This document shows positions 30,065 through 41,724 of a stretch of DNA of 64,000 nucleotides, one piece after another. The notes under the pieces are model-generated. The model saw only the letters and a program-made list of their open reading frames with translations, had not been told where the DNA came from and did not search any database. Numbering within the stretch: position 1 is the first letter of the stretch; every line of letters begins with the position of its first letter. Source of the stretch: Bacteroides rodentium JCM 16496. Lineage in GTDB: Bacteria > Bacteroidota > Bacteroidia > Bacteroidales > Bacteroidaceae. Made by a program: the position numbers and the translations under genes. The DNA is taken from positions 1 to 64,000 of the forward strand of contig NZ_BAKJ01000025.1 of the NCBI RefSeq assembly GCF_000614125.1, in the 5' to 3' direction.

Positions 30065-30883
30065 ATGAAGCTGATTCTTATATTTGTTCTTCTTTCAGGT
30101 ATATCTTCCGCTATCACTCAAAAAAAGCTCTGGTTGGACAAGAATTACCAATGGACGGACGACTCCATCCAGGCAGTCAGGTATGCTCTTGTTTCCAAGA
30201 TAAACAAGAAGTGCATCAAGGTGGAAGAGTATGCTTTGGAAGGACAGAAGAAGGATGTCTGGCATTTCTCCGAATACAAAAGCAATCCCCGCAAAAGGAT
30301 AAGGGAAGGCCTGCATACATCATTCTATGCAAATGGCAAGGACAGCCTGACAGAAGTATATAGAGACAACCGCCTGGAGGGGCAGACCATGGTGTATTAT
30401 CCCGACGGTGCCATACATCTGGCCCGGAGCTACAGCGATGGGAAACTTGACGGAACACTCCTGCAGTACTATCCTGACGGGAAACTCCGTAGAGAGGAAC
30501 ACTATTCAGAGAATCAGTGTACCGGTGGAAAGATGTTCGACGAACACGGAACTGAAATGGAACATCAGCCGTATTTCGTGTTTCCATCCTTCCCCGGCGG
30601 AATAGAGAACCTTATGAAACTGGTGGCCAATGTTACCAAATATCCGGAAGACGCCTGGAAGCAAAAGGCAGAAGGAAGGGTAATCCTGCGATTCGTTGTA
30701 GACGAAGAAGGCAAGATGACCCATCCCCAAATTCTCCAGTCCGTGCGCTATGACATCGACAAAGAAGCCATACGCGCTTTCGAGGCCATTGCCGACGTCT
30801 ACCGCTGGTCGCCCGGTTATCAGGACGGAAAGGCCAAGCGGGTGAAATTCACCATACCCCTATACTTCAGAATACCTAAATAA
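30065..30883 (+). CDS. MORN-repeat protein with TonB C-terminal domain
   Basis: 272 aa with a signal-like N-terminus (about 1-18). The middle carries three or four MORN-variant repeats (YYPDGAIHLARSYSDGKLDGTLLQYYPDGK) and residues about 175-270 are a TonB C-terminal domain (FPGGIENLMKLVANVTKYPEDA, GRVILRFVVDEEGK). It is probably periplasmic and may contact outer-membrane receptors or peptidoglycan. It lies between etfA and the dehydrogenase with gaps of 14 and 10 bp, so it is co-transcribed with genes of unrelated apparent function. No role in electron transfer is evident. Confidence 0.85.
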   Translation: MKLILIFVLLSGISSAITQKKLWLDKNYQWTDDSIQAVRYALVSKINKKCIKVEEYALEGQKKDVWHFSEYKSNPRKRIREGLHTSFYANGKDSLTEVYRDNRLEGQTMVYYPDGAIHLARSYSDGKLDGTLLQYYPDGKLRREEHYSENQCTGGKMFDEHGTEMEHQPYFVFPSFPGGIENLMKLVANVTKYPEDAWKQKAEGRVILRFVVDEEGKMTHPQILQSVRYDIDKEAIRAFEAIADVYRWSPGYQDGKAKRVKFTIPLYFRIPK

Positions 30884-30893
30884 CCAAGAAATT

Positions 30894-32600
30894 ATGGCAA
30901 ATTTTTATACCGAAGTTCCCGAATTGAAGTATCATCTGAACAACTCGATGATGGAACGTATCTGCGAACTGAAAGAACGCGGTTACCAAGACAAAGACAA
31001 GTATGACTATGCCCCGCAGGACTATGCGGATGCTATGGACTCTTTTGACAAGGTACTTGAAATCACCGGAGAGATTACCGGAGAGATTATCGCTCCCAAT
31101 GCCGAGGGCGTGGACGAAGAAGGTCCCCACTGTGCCAACGGCCGTGTGGAATATGCCAGCGGCACCAAGCAGAACCTCGACGCCATGGTAAAAGCCGGAT
31201 TGAACGGTATGACCATGCCGCGCCGTTTCGGTGGCTTGAACTTCCCGATTACTCCGTACACCATGTGTGCCGAAATCGTTGCCGCCGCCGATGCCGGTTT
31301 CGGTAACATCTGGTCACTGCAAGACTGTATCGAAACGCTCTACGAATTCGGTAACGAAGACCAGCACAGCCGTTTTATACCGCGTGTCTGCGCCGGAGAG
31401 ACCATGTCTATGGACCTGACAGAACCGGATGCCGGTTCCGACTTGCAGAGCGTAATGCTGAAAGCGACCTATGACGAGGCCAACAACTGCTGGCGCCTGA
31501 ACGGCGTGAAGCGTTTTATTACTAACGGTGACGCCAATCTCCACCTCGTACTGGCACGTTCAGAAGAGGGTACCAAAGACGGACGTGGCTTGTCCATGTT
31601 CATCTACGATAAGAATGAAGGCGGTGTAGACGTGCGCCGCATCGAGAACAAGCTGGGTATCCACGGCTCTCCCACCTGCGAGCTGGTTTACAAGAATGCA
31701 AAGGCAGAACTTTGCGGCGACCGCAAGCTTGGTTTGATTAAATACGTTATGGCTTTGATGAACGGTGCCCGTCTGGGTATTGCCGCACAGTCGGTAGGCC
31801 TTTCACAAGCTGCCTACAACGAAGGTCTGGCTTATGCCAAAGACCGCAAGCAGTTCGGCAAGGCTATCATCGAATTCCCGGCTGTATATGACATGCTGGC
31901 TATTATGAAAGCCAAGTTGGATGCAGGACGCTCCTTGCTGTACCAGACTTCCCGCTACGTGGACATCTACAAAGCGCTGGACGACATTGCTCGCGAACGC
32001 AAACTGACTCCGGAAGAACGCCAGGAACAAAAGAAGTATGCCAAACTTGCCGACGCCTTCACTCCGCTGGCAAAAGGTATGAACTCTGAATATGCCAATC
32101 AGAATGCTTACGACAGCATCCAGATTCACGGCGGTTCGGGCTTCATGCTGGAGTATGCTTGCCAACGTATCTATCGTGATGCACGTATCACTTCTATCTA
32201 CGAAGGTACTACTCAGTTGCAAACCGTAGCCGCTATCCGTTATGTAACAAACGGCTCATACTCTGCCACCTTGCGCGACTACGAGCAAGTGCCGTGCAGC
32301 GAAGAAATGCAACCGTTGATGGACCGCATCAAAGAGATGACCAACAAGTTCGAAGCCTGCACCAATGCGGTGAAAGAGGCACAGAACCAAGAATTGCTGG
32401 ACTTCGTGGCACGTCGCCTCTATGAGATGGCTGCGGTATGTATCATGTCGCACCTCATCATCCAGGACGCGACAAAGGCTCCCGAACTGTTCGGCAAGTC
32501 GGCTCTGGTGTATGTGAACTACGCAGAAGCAGAAGTGGAAAAACACTTTAACTTCATCCGTAAGTTCAAGGCAGAAGAGCTAGAAAGCTACCGCAAGTAA
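30894..32600 (+). CDS. Acyl-CoA dehydrogenase, long form with C-terminal extension
   Basis: FAD enzyme, 568 aa, that oxidises acyl-CoA to enoyl-CoA and passes electrons to EtfAB encoded just upstream. Motifs: MSMDLTEPDAGSD (FAD/substrate binding), RFITNGD, YAKDRKQFGKAI and the catalytic-base motif IYEGTTQLQ with E437. The last 120 residues or so are an added helical domain, as in the long bacterial group. The chain length of the substrate cannot be told. A strong terminator follows. Confidence 0.93.
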   Translation: MANFYTEVPELKYHLNNSMMERICELKERGYQDKDKYDYAPQDYADAMDSFDKVLEITGEITGEIIAPNAEGVDEEGPHCANGRVEYASGTKQNLDAMVKAGLNGMTMPRRFGGLNFPITPYTMCAEIVAAADAGFGNIWSLQDCIETLYEFGNEDQHSRFIPRVCAGETMSMDLTEPDAGSDLQSVMLKATYDEANNCWRLNGVKRFITNGDANLHLVLARSEEGTKDGRGLSMFIYDKNEGGVDVRRIENKLGIHGSPTCELVYKNAKAELCGDRKLGLIKYVMALMNGARLGIAAQSVGLSQAAYNEGLAYAKDRKQFGKAIIEFPAVYDMLAIMKAKLDAGRSLLYQTSRYVDIYKALDDIARERKLTPEERQEQKKYAKLADAFTPLAKGMNSEYANQNAYDSIQIHGGSGFMLEYACQRIYRDARITSIYEGTTQLQTVAAIRYVTNGSYSATLRDYEQVPCSEEMQPLMDRIKEMTNKFEACTNAVKEAQNQELLDFVARRLYEMAAVCIMSHLIIQDATKAPELFGKSALVYVNYAEAEVEKHFNFIRKFKAEELESYRK

Positions 32601-32626
32601 ACGCATTGCTTGACAAGACAAATATA

Positions 32627-32671
32627 GCGGGCACCGGAGTTTAGCTACTCCGGTGCCCGCTTGTTTTTTTT
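32627..32671 (+). terminator. Rho-independent terminator of the etf/acyl-CoA dehydrogenase operon
   Basis: A perfect 14-bp stem (GCGGGCACCGGAGT, 32627-32640, with 32647-32660), 6-nt loop, then TTGTTTTTTTT. This is one of the clearest terminators in the window. Confidence 0.93.
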
Positions 32672-32736
32672 GAAATACTTCCTCCTGCTTGCCCCTTCTT
32701 AAAAGGACAAAAGCTCTCAAAGAGACGAAAGGAAAA

Positions 32737-33030
32737 TTAATACTCTCCGTGCAGCCTCAGCCTGCCGCGCAGCGAGTGTATCTCCCGCTGCATCTCTTCC
32801 ATCCTTGCCAGCAGATGGTGGATGGCATCAATCCCTTCCATATTGATGGAAAGGTCGTAGTACATACGGCTGTACCGTTCCACATCCGGCAACTCGGAGA
32901 AAGGCAGATAACGCTCTCCACCTTCCTGCTCCACATCTATCAGTCCACTTTCGCACAGCATATCAATAAAAGTGGGCTCTATATGACACTTGTCACAATA
33001 TTCGCTGATGACAATCCATTCGTTCTGCAT
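32737..33030 (-). CDS. cbpM: Chaperone modulator CbpM-like (MerR-type helix-turn-helix)
   Basis: 97-aa protein whose N-terminus (IVISEYCDKCHIEPTFIDMLCESGLI) matches the MerR_2/CbpM fold, followed by a helical tail. CbpM binds the J-domain of CbpA and inhibits it. The start at 33030 is chosen because AAGGAG lies 9 bp before this ATG. An ATG at 33048 also overlaps the cbpA stop as TAATG. Being directly behind cbpA supports the call. Confidence 0.82.
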   Translation of the reverse strand: MQNEWIVISEYCDKCHIEPTFIDMLCESGLIDVEQEGGERYLPFSELPDVERYSRMYYDLSINMEGIDAIHHLLARMEEMQREIHSLRGRLRLHGEY

Positions 33031-33047
33031 AATCCGTTCTCCTTTCA

Positions 33048-34016
33048 TTAGTTCATACTCTGAATTTTACGGAACATCTCTTTCTGCTGTTCCGTCAGGT
33101 TTGTCGGCAACTTCACGGAATAAGTCACGATGAGATCGCCAAACTGTCCCTCCTTCTTATATATGGGGAAGCCCTTACCCTTCAGACGTACCTTAGTCCC
33201 ATTCTGAGTTTCGGGTTTCACCTTCAGCTTCACCTGACCATCCAAAGTATCCACCAACTGGTCGCCACCCAGCAGAGCTGTATAAAGGTCGACGGTCACA
33301 TCTACATACAAATCATCTCCCAAACGCTTGAATACCGAGTCGTCCGGAATCACAAACGTGATGTACAAGTCACCTGCAGGACCTCCGTTGATGCCCTCGC
33401 CACCATAGCCTTTCAGTTTGATGACCTGTCCGTTGGCCACACCGGCCGGAATGGTAATACGCACTTGCTTGCCATTCACCGTCAATATCTGTTTATGAGT
33501 CTTCGCAGCCTCACGAAGCGAGAGGTTCAAATCCGCATGATAATCCTGCCCGCGGAAACCGGCATTGGCACCGCCTCCGCCGCGCGTACGATGACCGAAC
33601 ATCTGTTCGAAGAAGTCCGAGAAACCACCGGCATTACTGCCCGAAAATTCCTGACCGTCGGAAGAATACCAATACGTACCGCCTCCGTCCGTACCAAATC
33701 CTGCACCGGAACCTCCAAAACCGGCACCGCCAAATCCCCCGAATCCTCCGGCTTGCTGCTGTGCCCGCTTCTGCGCTTCAAACTCGTCGGCATGTTTCCA
33801 GTGTTCACCATATTCATCATATTTCTTTCTTTTTTCAGGATCACTCAGCACCTCATTCGCCTCGTTGATAGCCTGAAACTTATCCTTGGCCGTAGCATCG
33901 TTCGGATTCAAGTCAGGATGATACTTGCGCGCCAGCTTGCGGAACGCTTTCTTGATGTCATCCTGAGATGCCTTTTTGTCCACTCCAAGGACCTGATAGT
34001 AATCAATATAAGCCAT
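33048..34016 (-). CDS. cbpA: DnaJ-family co-chaperone CbpA (class II)
   Basis: 322-aa Hsp40 co-chaperone that stimulates DnaK. J-domain at 1-70 with HPD at 33-35; Gly/Phe-rich linker about 90-140 ([13 protein letters not shown]); no zinc-finger repeats; two C-terminal beta domains ([38 protein letters not shown]). The lack of CxxCxGxG repeats separates it from DnaJ proper. It forms a two-gene unit with cbpM. Confidence 0.95.
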   Translation of the reverse strand: MAYIDYYQVLGVDKKASQDDIKKAFRKLARKYHPDLNPNDATAKDKFQAINEANEVLSDPEKRKKYDEYGEHWKHADEFEAQKRAQQQAGGFGGFGGAGFGGSGAGFGTDGGGTYWYSSDGQEFSGSNAGGFSDFFEQMFGHRTRGGGGANAGFRGQDYHADLNLSLREAAKTHKQILTVNGKQVRITIPAGVANGQVIKLKGYGGEGINGGPAGDLYITFVIPDDSVFKRLGDDLYVDVTVDLYTALLGGDQLVDTLDGQVKLKVKPETQNGTKVRLKGKGFPIYKKEGQFGDLIVTYSVKLPTNLTEQQKEMFRKIQSMN

Positions 34017-34324
34017 AGTCTATTAGTTTTATTGTCTAAATACCATAAAACAAATAACACGCCAATTTGTTTCATACATTACTAAAATAGGTAAACGAAA
34101 ATTAAAAAGCATCATCAAGCATAATAATTACGTGATAAACAAACATTTAGTTTCAACCAAACACTTATTTCACGTCTATAAAATACCAAAATAGTGTAAA
34201 CGACACCTAATATCGTCTAATTATTCATCCTAAATCTTCCTAAAATTGACAGAAAATGCTTTATTTGTAATAAGGAAAATTTGTTTTATATATAATCCCC
34301 AACCTTAGATTAAAAACCCCCATT
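34017..34324. other. AT-rich intergenic region between divergent cbpA and GH9 genes
   Basis: 308 bp holding the two leaders. I see no exact TAnnTTTG box on either strand, no repeat and no small gene. Confidence 0.5.
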
Positions 34325-36834
34325 ATGAAAAGTAATTATTGGCTCCTAACGGTAATATTCGCTCTCGTAGCCCTGCCGGGCAAAGCAGGCGAATGGATCA
34401 GAATCAACCAACTCGGCTATTTGCCGCAATCCGTCAAAGTCGCTGTATTTATGAGCGAGGAAGGAACAAACGTAGAAAATTATTCATTGATTGACGCTTT
34501 CACCGGAAAGGTGGTGCGTACCTTCAACACAGCCAAGGCCACCGGCAAGATGGGAGGCATGAAGAGTACCTACCGGTTGAACTTCAGTGATTTCACAGAA
34601 CCGGGCACGTATTATCTGAAAGCAGGCAAAGCGGTCTCCCCCCGTTTTCCCATCAATGCACAAGTCTACAACGGTACCGCAGACTACCTGCTGCACTACA
34701 TGCGGCAGCAACGCTGCGGCTATAATCCGTTCCTGAAAGACAGCTGCCACGTGCACGACGGCTACATCGTCTATCACCCCACCAAAACCGGACAACATAT
34801 AGACGTCCGCGGAGGCTGGCACGATGCTACGGACTATCTGCAATACACCACCACTTCCGCCAATGCCATCTACCAGATGATGTTTGCCTATCAGGAAAAT
34901 CCGGAATCATTCGGTGACGCCTATGATGCAGCCGGACATCCGGGAGCCAACGGCATTCCCGACATCGTGGACGAAATCAAGTGGGGACTGGACTGGCTGA
35001 ACCGGATGAATCCCGCTCCGGGCGAGCTGTACAACCAGATAGCCGACGACCGTGACCATGCCGGAATGCGCCTACCTAACAAAGACCGGGTGGATTACGG
35101 CTACGGACCGGGTAAAGGACGCCCCGTTTACTTTTGCAGTGGCGAACCGCAAGTACGTGGAGAGTTCAAGAACGCAACGACCGGAGTGGCAAGCACTGCC
35201 GGCAAGTTTGCCTCCTGCTTCGCTTTAGGCGCCAAGATATTGAAAGACTACTATCCTGAATTTGCAGCAGAAATCGAAGACAAGGCCGATGCCGCCTATC
35301 AGGAAGGCGTCAAGAAGCCGGGAGCATGCCAGACTGCCTCTGTCTTGTCTCCCTACATCTACGAAGAGGACAACTGGGTGGACGATATGGAACTGGGAGC
35401 CATGGAGCTGTACAAAGCCACCGGCGACAACAAATATCTGGCCCAAGCCCTTGAATACGGACGTCGCGAACCGGTGACTCCCTGGATGGGCGCCGACAGT
35501 GCACGCCACTACCAATGGTATCCGTTCATGAACATGGGCCACTACCATCTTGCCAAAGTGGACAACAGCCGCATCAGCAAGGAATTCATCCGCAACATGC
35601 GTACGGGCATCGAACGCACGTACGAGAAAGCGGTAGAAAGCCCCTTCCTGCACGGTATACCCTACATCTGGTGTTCCAACAATCTGACTACCGCCATGCT
35701 GACCCAATGCCGGCTGTACCGTGAAATCACCGGCGATGACACATACGCCGAAATGGAAGCCTCCCTGCGCGACTGGCTGTTCGGCTGTAACCCTTGGGGA
35801 ACCAGCATGATTGTGGAACTTCCCCTTTACGGAGACTATCCCTCGCAACCCCACTCCTCACTGCTGAATGCAGGCGTGGGCAATACTACCGGCGGACTAG
35901 TGGACGGTCCTGTCTATCGTACCATCTTCGAAAGCCTGCGCGGTGTCAACATGACGGGAATTCCCGGAACTCCCGGACAAGACTACGAACGCTTCCAGCC
36001 GGACCTGATGGTATATCACGACGCCATCCACGACTATTCCACCAATGAGCCTACCATGGACGGAACCGCCTGCCTCACGTACTACCTCTCTGCCATGCAG
36101 AAGGATGGAATGAAGCAAGCCGGTATCCCAAATGACAAGAATGTATATGTGGACGGAGGCATTATCCGCACCGATCCCTCAAAAAAGCAAATCACCCTTG
36201 TATTCACTGCTGCCGACAAAGCAGACGGTGCCGATGCCATCATCAGCACCTTGAAGAAGCATGGCATCAAAGGCGGATTCTTCTTTACCGGAGAGTTCTA
36301 TGAACTCTATCCCGATGTAGTGAAACGCCTGCTCGACGAAGGGCATTTTGTAGGCAGCCACAGTTACGGACATCTGTTGTACATGCCTTGGGAAGACCGT
36401 GATTCTCTGCTGGTCACCCGCGAAGAGTTTGAGAACGATATGATGAAAAGCTACGAGACTCTCCGCAAGGCAGGTATCGAATACAAGGACGCTCCCGTCT
36501 ATATTCCTCCTTACGAATACTATAACAAGGAAATATCCGCCTGGGCAAAGAATATGGGTATTCAAGTTATCAACTATACCCTGGCACCATGAGCAATGCC
36601 GACTACACCACTCCGGACATGGGACAGAAGTACCGGAGCAGCAAATTCATCTACGACAAGATTATGGAGGTGGAAAAGAAAGAAGGTCTGAACGGACACC
36701 TGATGCTGATACATTTCGGAACGGACGACCGCCGCACAGACAAGTTCTATAATGGCTATCTGGACAAGATGATTAAGACGCTGAAACGAAAAGGCTACAC
36801 TTTTGTACCGGTCCGCGAGGCTGTCGGTATATAA
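34325..36834 (+). CDS. GH9 endoglucanase fused to a polysaccharide-deacetylase domain (frame break)
   Basis: Secreted two-enzyme protein, about 836 aa restored. Signal peptide 1-21; cellulase N-terminal Ig-like domain about 24-108; GH9 (alpha/alpha)6 domain about 112-590 with catalytic Asp residues in GGWHDATD (D167, D170) and acid E575 in DYSTNEPT; then a NodB-like deacetylase domain from about 620. In the latter the metal His pair is present (H679 and H683 in GSHSYGH), but the usual TFDDG reads FTAADKADG. The frame breaks at about 36580 (CCCC to CCC), where NYTPGTMSNADYT is expected. The target may be a plant or mucin beta-glucan; this cannot be told from sequence. Confidence 0.85.
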
Positions 36835-36927
36835 GCATACTCTAACAAGGATTTATTGAAAAGGTTAGTTAAAAAGGTTATCGTGCAAAGCTATTTAAGG
36901 TAAATATTCAATCGGTTTGTTTTCAGT

Positions 36928-36995
36928 AAACTTTCCCCTGCCCCAAGAGGGGAAAGTTTCGAAGTAAGCTCCCAGCCTGTGAAGGTTAGGAGCTT
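36928..36995. terminator. Two hairpins between convergent GH9 and threonine aldolase genes
   Basis: First hairpin: AAACTTTCCCC (36928-36938) with its complement at 36949-36959. Second: AAGCTCC (36966-36972) with GGAGCTT (36989-36995), followed by TTATATATTT. Either can end transcription from the left; the second is closest to the threonine aldolase stop. Confidence 0.55.
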
Positions 36996-37004
36996 TTATA
37001 TATT

Positions 37005-38024
37005 TCAGAGAAGCCTTTTTACCGATTGCAGCAATTGCCCGATATCTTCTTCCGTAGTATCAAAAGAGGTTACAAAACGGATTTCGTGGATGGCCTCATC
37101 CCAGAAGTAGAAGAAATAGTCCTTCAACAGCTCGTCAATCACCGGACGGGGCATCGTAAGGAAAAGCTGGTTACTTTCCACCTTCTGCGTAAAATGCATA
37201 CCTGGCAACTCCTTCAATCCGTCGTAAAGAATCTTTGCCATACGGTTGGCATGCGTGGCATTTTTCAGCCAAAGGCTGTCCGTCAGGTAGGCAGTGAACT
37301 GGCAGGACAGATAGCGGAGCTTGGATGCGAGCTGTGCCGACTGCTTGCGCACAAAATAAGCTTCCTTCTTCAAGGCCGGGTTAAAGACAACCACGCTTTC
37401 TCCCAACATCAGTCCGTTTTTCGTACCGCCAAAGCTAAGAATATCTATCCCGCAATCCACTGTCAGTTCCCTAAAGCCAAGATTCAAGGCTGCACAAGCA
37501 TTTGCCAGACGGGCTCCGTCCATATGGACATACATGCCATGCCGATGGGCCAAATCCGTCAAAGCCCGCAACTCGTCCGGCTTATAGACAGTGCCCAGCT
37601 CCGAACATTGCGAAATATAAATGGCTCCGGGCTGCGAATGATGCTGCTCGCCGAAGTGGCACAAATAAGGACGGACTAAATCGGGCGTCAGCTTGCCGTC
37701 AGGAGTAGCTATGGGACGAATCTGACAACCTGTCATGCGGGCAGGCGCACCGCATTCATCGACATAGATATGGGCGGTCTCCGCACAAATAATGGAATTA
37801 TAAGGGCGGGTACACAGCTGCAAAGCCACCGCATTACTGCCCGTACCGTTGAATACGAACAATGGTTCGCAATCCGGCGTAAACGCTTCCCTTATTTTAC
37901 GGACAGCCTCCTCTGTCCAAGGGTCATCCCCATAACCGACAGCATGGTCACGGTTGGCCCGGTTCAGCGCCTCCATTACCAACGGATGTACGCCTGAATT
38001 ATTGTCTGAAGCAAAACTTCTCAT
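37005..38024 (-). CDS. ltaE: Low-specificity L-threonine aldolase
   Basis: PLP enzyme, 339 aa, that splits threonine or allo-threonine to glycine and acetaldehyde. Motifs: FASDNNSGVHPLVMEAL at the N-terminus, HMDGARLANA (PLP-binding Asp) and SFGGTKNGL with the PLP lysine. The start at 38024 is chosen because the conserved N-terminus begins there; the frame is open upstream through a palindrome but without family similarity. Confidence 0.92.
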   Translation of the reverse strand: MRSFASDNNSGVHPLVMEALNRANRDHAVGYGDDPWTEEAVRKIREAFTPDCEPLFVFNGTGSNAVALQLCTRPYNSIICAETAHIYVDECGAPARMTGCQIRPIATPDGKLTPDLVRPYLCHFGEQHHSQPGAIYISQCSELGTVYKPDELRALTDLAHRHGMYVHMDGARLANACAALNLGFRELTVDCGIDILSFGGTKNGLMLGESVVVFNPALKKEAYFVRKQSAQLASKLRYLSCQFTAYLTDSLWLKNATHANRMAKILYDGLKELPGMHFTQKVESNQLFLTMPRPVIDELLKDYFFYFWDEAIHEIRFVTSFDTTEEDIGQLLQSVKRLL

Positions 38025-38094
38025 AGTCTTTCTGTTTTTGTTCATTGAAAAGAATGTGCAAAGGAAAGAATATTCTGCAACATGAAGAAACAAA

Positions 38095-38152
38095 GGAGCA
38101 CAGATTTCATCCCCCGGCGGAAAATGCTTCCGCACTGCGAAATCTGTGCTCC
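38095..38152 (-). terminator. Palindrome downstream of the winged-helix gene
   Basis: GGAGCACAGATTTC (38095-38108) and its complement (38139-38152) form a 14-bp stem with an inner GCGGAA/TTCCGC stem. It lies between the small winged-helix gene and ltaE. It lacks a clear T tract, so it may also act in the ltaE leader. Confidence 0.5.
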
Positions 38153-38179
38153 TCAATCAATCCATTCAATCGGTTTCCT

Positions 38180-38398
38180 TTATCCGATATAAACATTTAC
38201 CCCTAGTGAAACATAAAGTTCATCTTCTTCCTGATGAATTTCAATCTTGTCCTCACGGGCAAGCCACCCCAATGCGGCTCCCAACTCCTTGTCCTTCAGT
38301 CCGGACTTCCTCTTTAAAGAACCGTAGCTCCATCTGGTATAATCGCTAAGCAACTGCCAAACTTTCCCAGCATTTAGTCCAATTTCGCTTTTGTTCAT
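38180..38398 (-). CDS. Small winged helix-turn-helix protein (DUF2582-type)
   Basis: 72 aa. The sequence is helix-rich with a likely recognition helix around KRKSGLKDKELGAALGWLAREDKI and ends in a short beta wing (ELYVSLGVNVYIG). This matches the small winged-helix family common in Bacteroidetes and archaea. Target and role are unknown. It is a lone gene between ltaE and groEL. Confidence 0.78.
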   Translation of the reverse strand: MNKSEIGLNAGKVWQLLSDYTRWSYGSLKRKSGLKDKELGAALGWLAREDKIEIHQEEDELYVSLGVNVYIG

Positions 38399-38584
38399 TT
38401 TCTCTTCAATTAAAAAGGTTAATAGTTCTTGTTGATTAGGTTATCTTTACGAAGGGTAAAGATATGATTTTTTATTTAACTAACAACAAAAACGAACAAA
38501 AGATATGAAAATGAACCATTTTTGCAACACTTTTGTAATATTACACTCTTTTTATTGATAATCAAGAAGGAAAATAGAACAAAA

Positions 38585-38617
38585 AAACCGCAGTATCTAT
38601 CAAAAAGATACTGCGGT
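38585..38617 (-). terminator. Terminator of groES-groEL
   Basis: AACCGCAGTATCT (38585-38597) pairs with 38605-38617. On the minus strand it is followed by a run of T (38579-38584). It lies 36 bp after the groEL stop. Confidence 0.88.
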
Positions 38618-38652
38618 TCTCCTATTTGATTAAGCAATCAGGGAAAACGATC

Positions 38653-40305
<1,653 letters not shown>

Positions 40306-40327
40306 TTAACGATTTACAATTTACAAA

Positions 40328-40600
40328 TTAACCTAAAACAGCGAGCACATCGCTTTGACGCATGATGAGGTACTTGGTTCCTTCAACTTCCAGTTCAGTA
40401 CCGGCATACTTGCCATACAGCACTGTGTCACCAACCTTCAACACCATTTCTTCGTCTTTTGTTCCGTTGCCTACTGCAATAACTTCACCTTTCAAAGGTT
40501 TCTCTTTCGCTGTATCAGGAATAATGATACCGCCAATTGTCTTTTCTTCTGCAGGTGCAGGGAGTATCAGCACTCTGTCTGCTAATGGTTTAATGTTCAT
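40328..40600 (-). CDS. groS: Co-chaperonin GroES (Hsp10)
   Basis: 90-aa lid of the GroEL cavity: [21 protein letters not shown], mobile loop [13 protein letters not shown] and [15 protein letters not shown] are all standard. It is the first gene of the groESL pair and divergent from the BASS transporter, with 183 bp between them. Confidence 0.99.
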   Translation of the reverse strand: MNIKPLADRVLILPAPAEEKTIGGIIIPDTAKEKPLKGEVIAVGNGTKDEEMVLKVGDTVLYGKYAGTELEVEGTKYLIMRQSDVLAVLG

Positions 40601-40752
40601 AATCTTTTTGTTTTATATGTTATACATTTGTTATAATGGTAATTTTGCTTTAAACAAGCGATAAACAACTTACGAAAACCGTGCCAAACGAACAAGCTGA
40701 TTGTTTGGCAGACAAAGGCTGACAAAATGGCAAAGTATACAACAATATTTGC

Positions 40753-40760
40753 TATCTTTG
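40753..40760 (+). promoter_or_regulatory. -7 box of the BASS transporter gene
   Basis: TATCTTTG is an exact TAnnTTTG match, 24 bp before the start codon; no clear -33 box. Confidence 0.45.
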
Positions 40761-40783
40761 CAGCCTCAAAAATGATTTGACTT

Positions 40784-41635
40784 ATGAACGCAATATGGAT
40801 AGTCCTCCCCATTCTTACCTTATTGATGTTTGAACTGGGACTGACATTACAAACCGAAGACTTTAAACTGTTCCGCAAACGCCCCCGCCCCATTATTGCC
40901 GGGCTGGCAGGCCAAATCATCCTACTGCCGATACTGGCATTTGCTTTAGGACATGTCTTCCAGCTCGAACCTCTGTTCTTTATCGGCATCATACTCATAG
41001 CCTGCTCGCCAGGCGGCAGCTCATCCAACATCTTCTCCATGATAGCCAAAGGAGACGTAGCATTGTCCGTATCACTGACGGCATGCAGCAGCATTATTAC
41101 GCTGTTCACTATCCCCGTGATTATGGAATTCGCCACACACTTTGTAGACAGCAATCTGGACATAGATATCCATCTCCCCGTAGGCAGCCTCATCATGCAG
41201 AACTTGGTCCTGATGCTTCTTCCCATTGTAGCCGGCATACTCACGAAGCGCTACCGTCCGCAAATGGCAGAAAGGCTTCATAAGATATTGTCCAAGACAG
41301 CCTTTCCCGCACTTATCCTGCTGGCAACCATCTTCTTCATACAGCACCATGCTACCATCACCGACCAATTCGGCAAACTGGGCCTCTGCATCTCCATTCT
41401 TATCCTGCTGGCTATAGGAGGCGGCGTAGTGCTATCGAAGTCCATGCATCTCAACCGGAAAGAACAACGTACACTCATTATAGAAATCGGTATGCAGAAT
41501 GCCGCACAAGCAATTGCTGTTGCCAGTAGCCCGTTTGTATTCAACAATGACATCATTGCAATACCTGCTATTATCTACGCACTGATGATGAACGTCATTC
41601 TGCTGGTTTACGTGGGAATAGTAAAACGAAGATAA
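40784..41635 (+). CDS. Bile acid:sodium symporter (BASS) family transporter
   Basis: 283-aa inner-membrane protein with about nine hydrophobic segments. The conserved SPGGSSSNIFSMIAKGDVALS motif and the C-terminal EIGMQNAAQAIAVA motif are diagnostic of the BASS family, which moves bile acids, keto acids or other organic anions with Na+. The substrate is unknown. It is a single gene, followed after 89 bp by the outer-membrane receptor, which has its own promoter. Confidence 0.9.
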   Translation: MNAIWIVLPILTLLMFELGLTLQTEDFKLFRKRPRPIIAGLAGQIILLPILAFALGHVFQLEPLFFIGIILIACSPGGSSSNIFSMIAKGDVALSVSLTACSSIITLFTIPVIMEFATHFVDSNLDIDIHLPVGSLIMQNLVLMLLPIVAGILTKRYRPQMAERLHKILSKTAFPALILLATIFFIQHHATITDQFGKLGLCISILILLAIGGGVVLSKSMHLNRKEQRTLIIEIGMQNAAQAIAVASSPFVFNNDIIAIPAIIYALMMNVILLVYVGIVKRR

Positions 41636-41680
41636 GAAACCAACCGTTCATCACGGATTTCCTGCCATTCATCCTTTTTA

Positions 41681-41712
41681 TTTGATTACCGCCCTCTTCA
41701 TATCTACTTTCG
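41681..41712 (+). promoter_or_regulatory. Promoter of the outer-membrane receptor/two-component operon
   Basis: TTTG (41681-41684), 20-bp spacer, TACTTTCG (41705-41712, one mismatch to TAnnTTTG). Transcription would begin near 41719, very close to the first ATG, so a start at 41734-41737 is also possible. Confidence 0.55.
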
Positions 41713-41724
41713 TGCAGAAAACAA

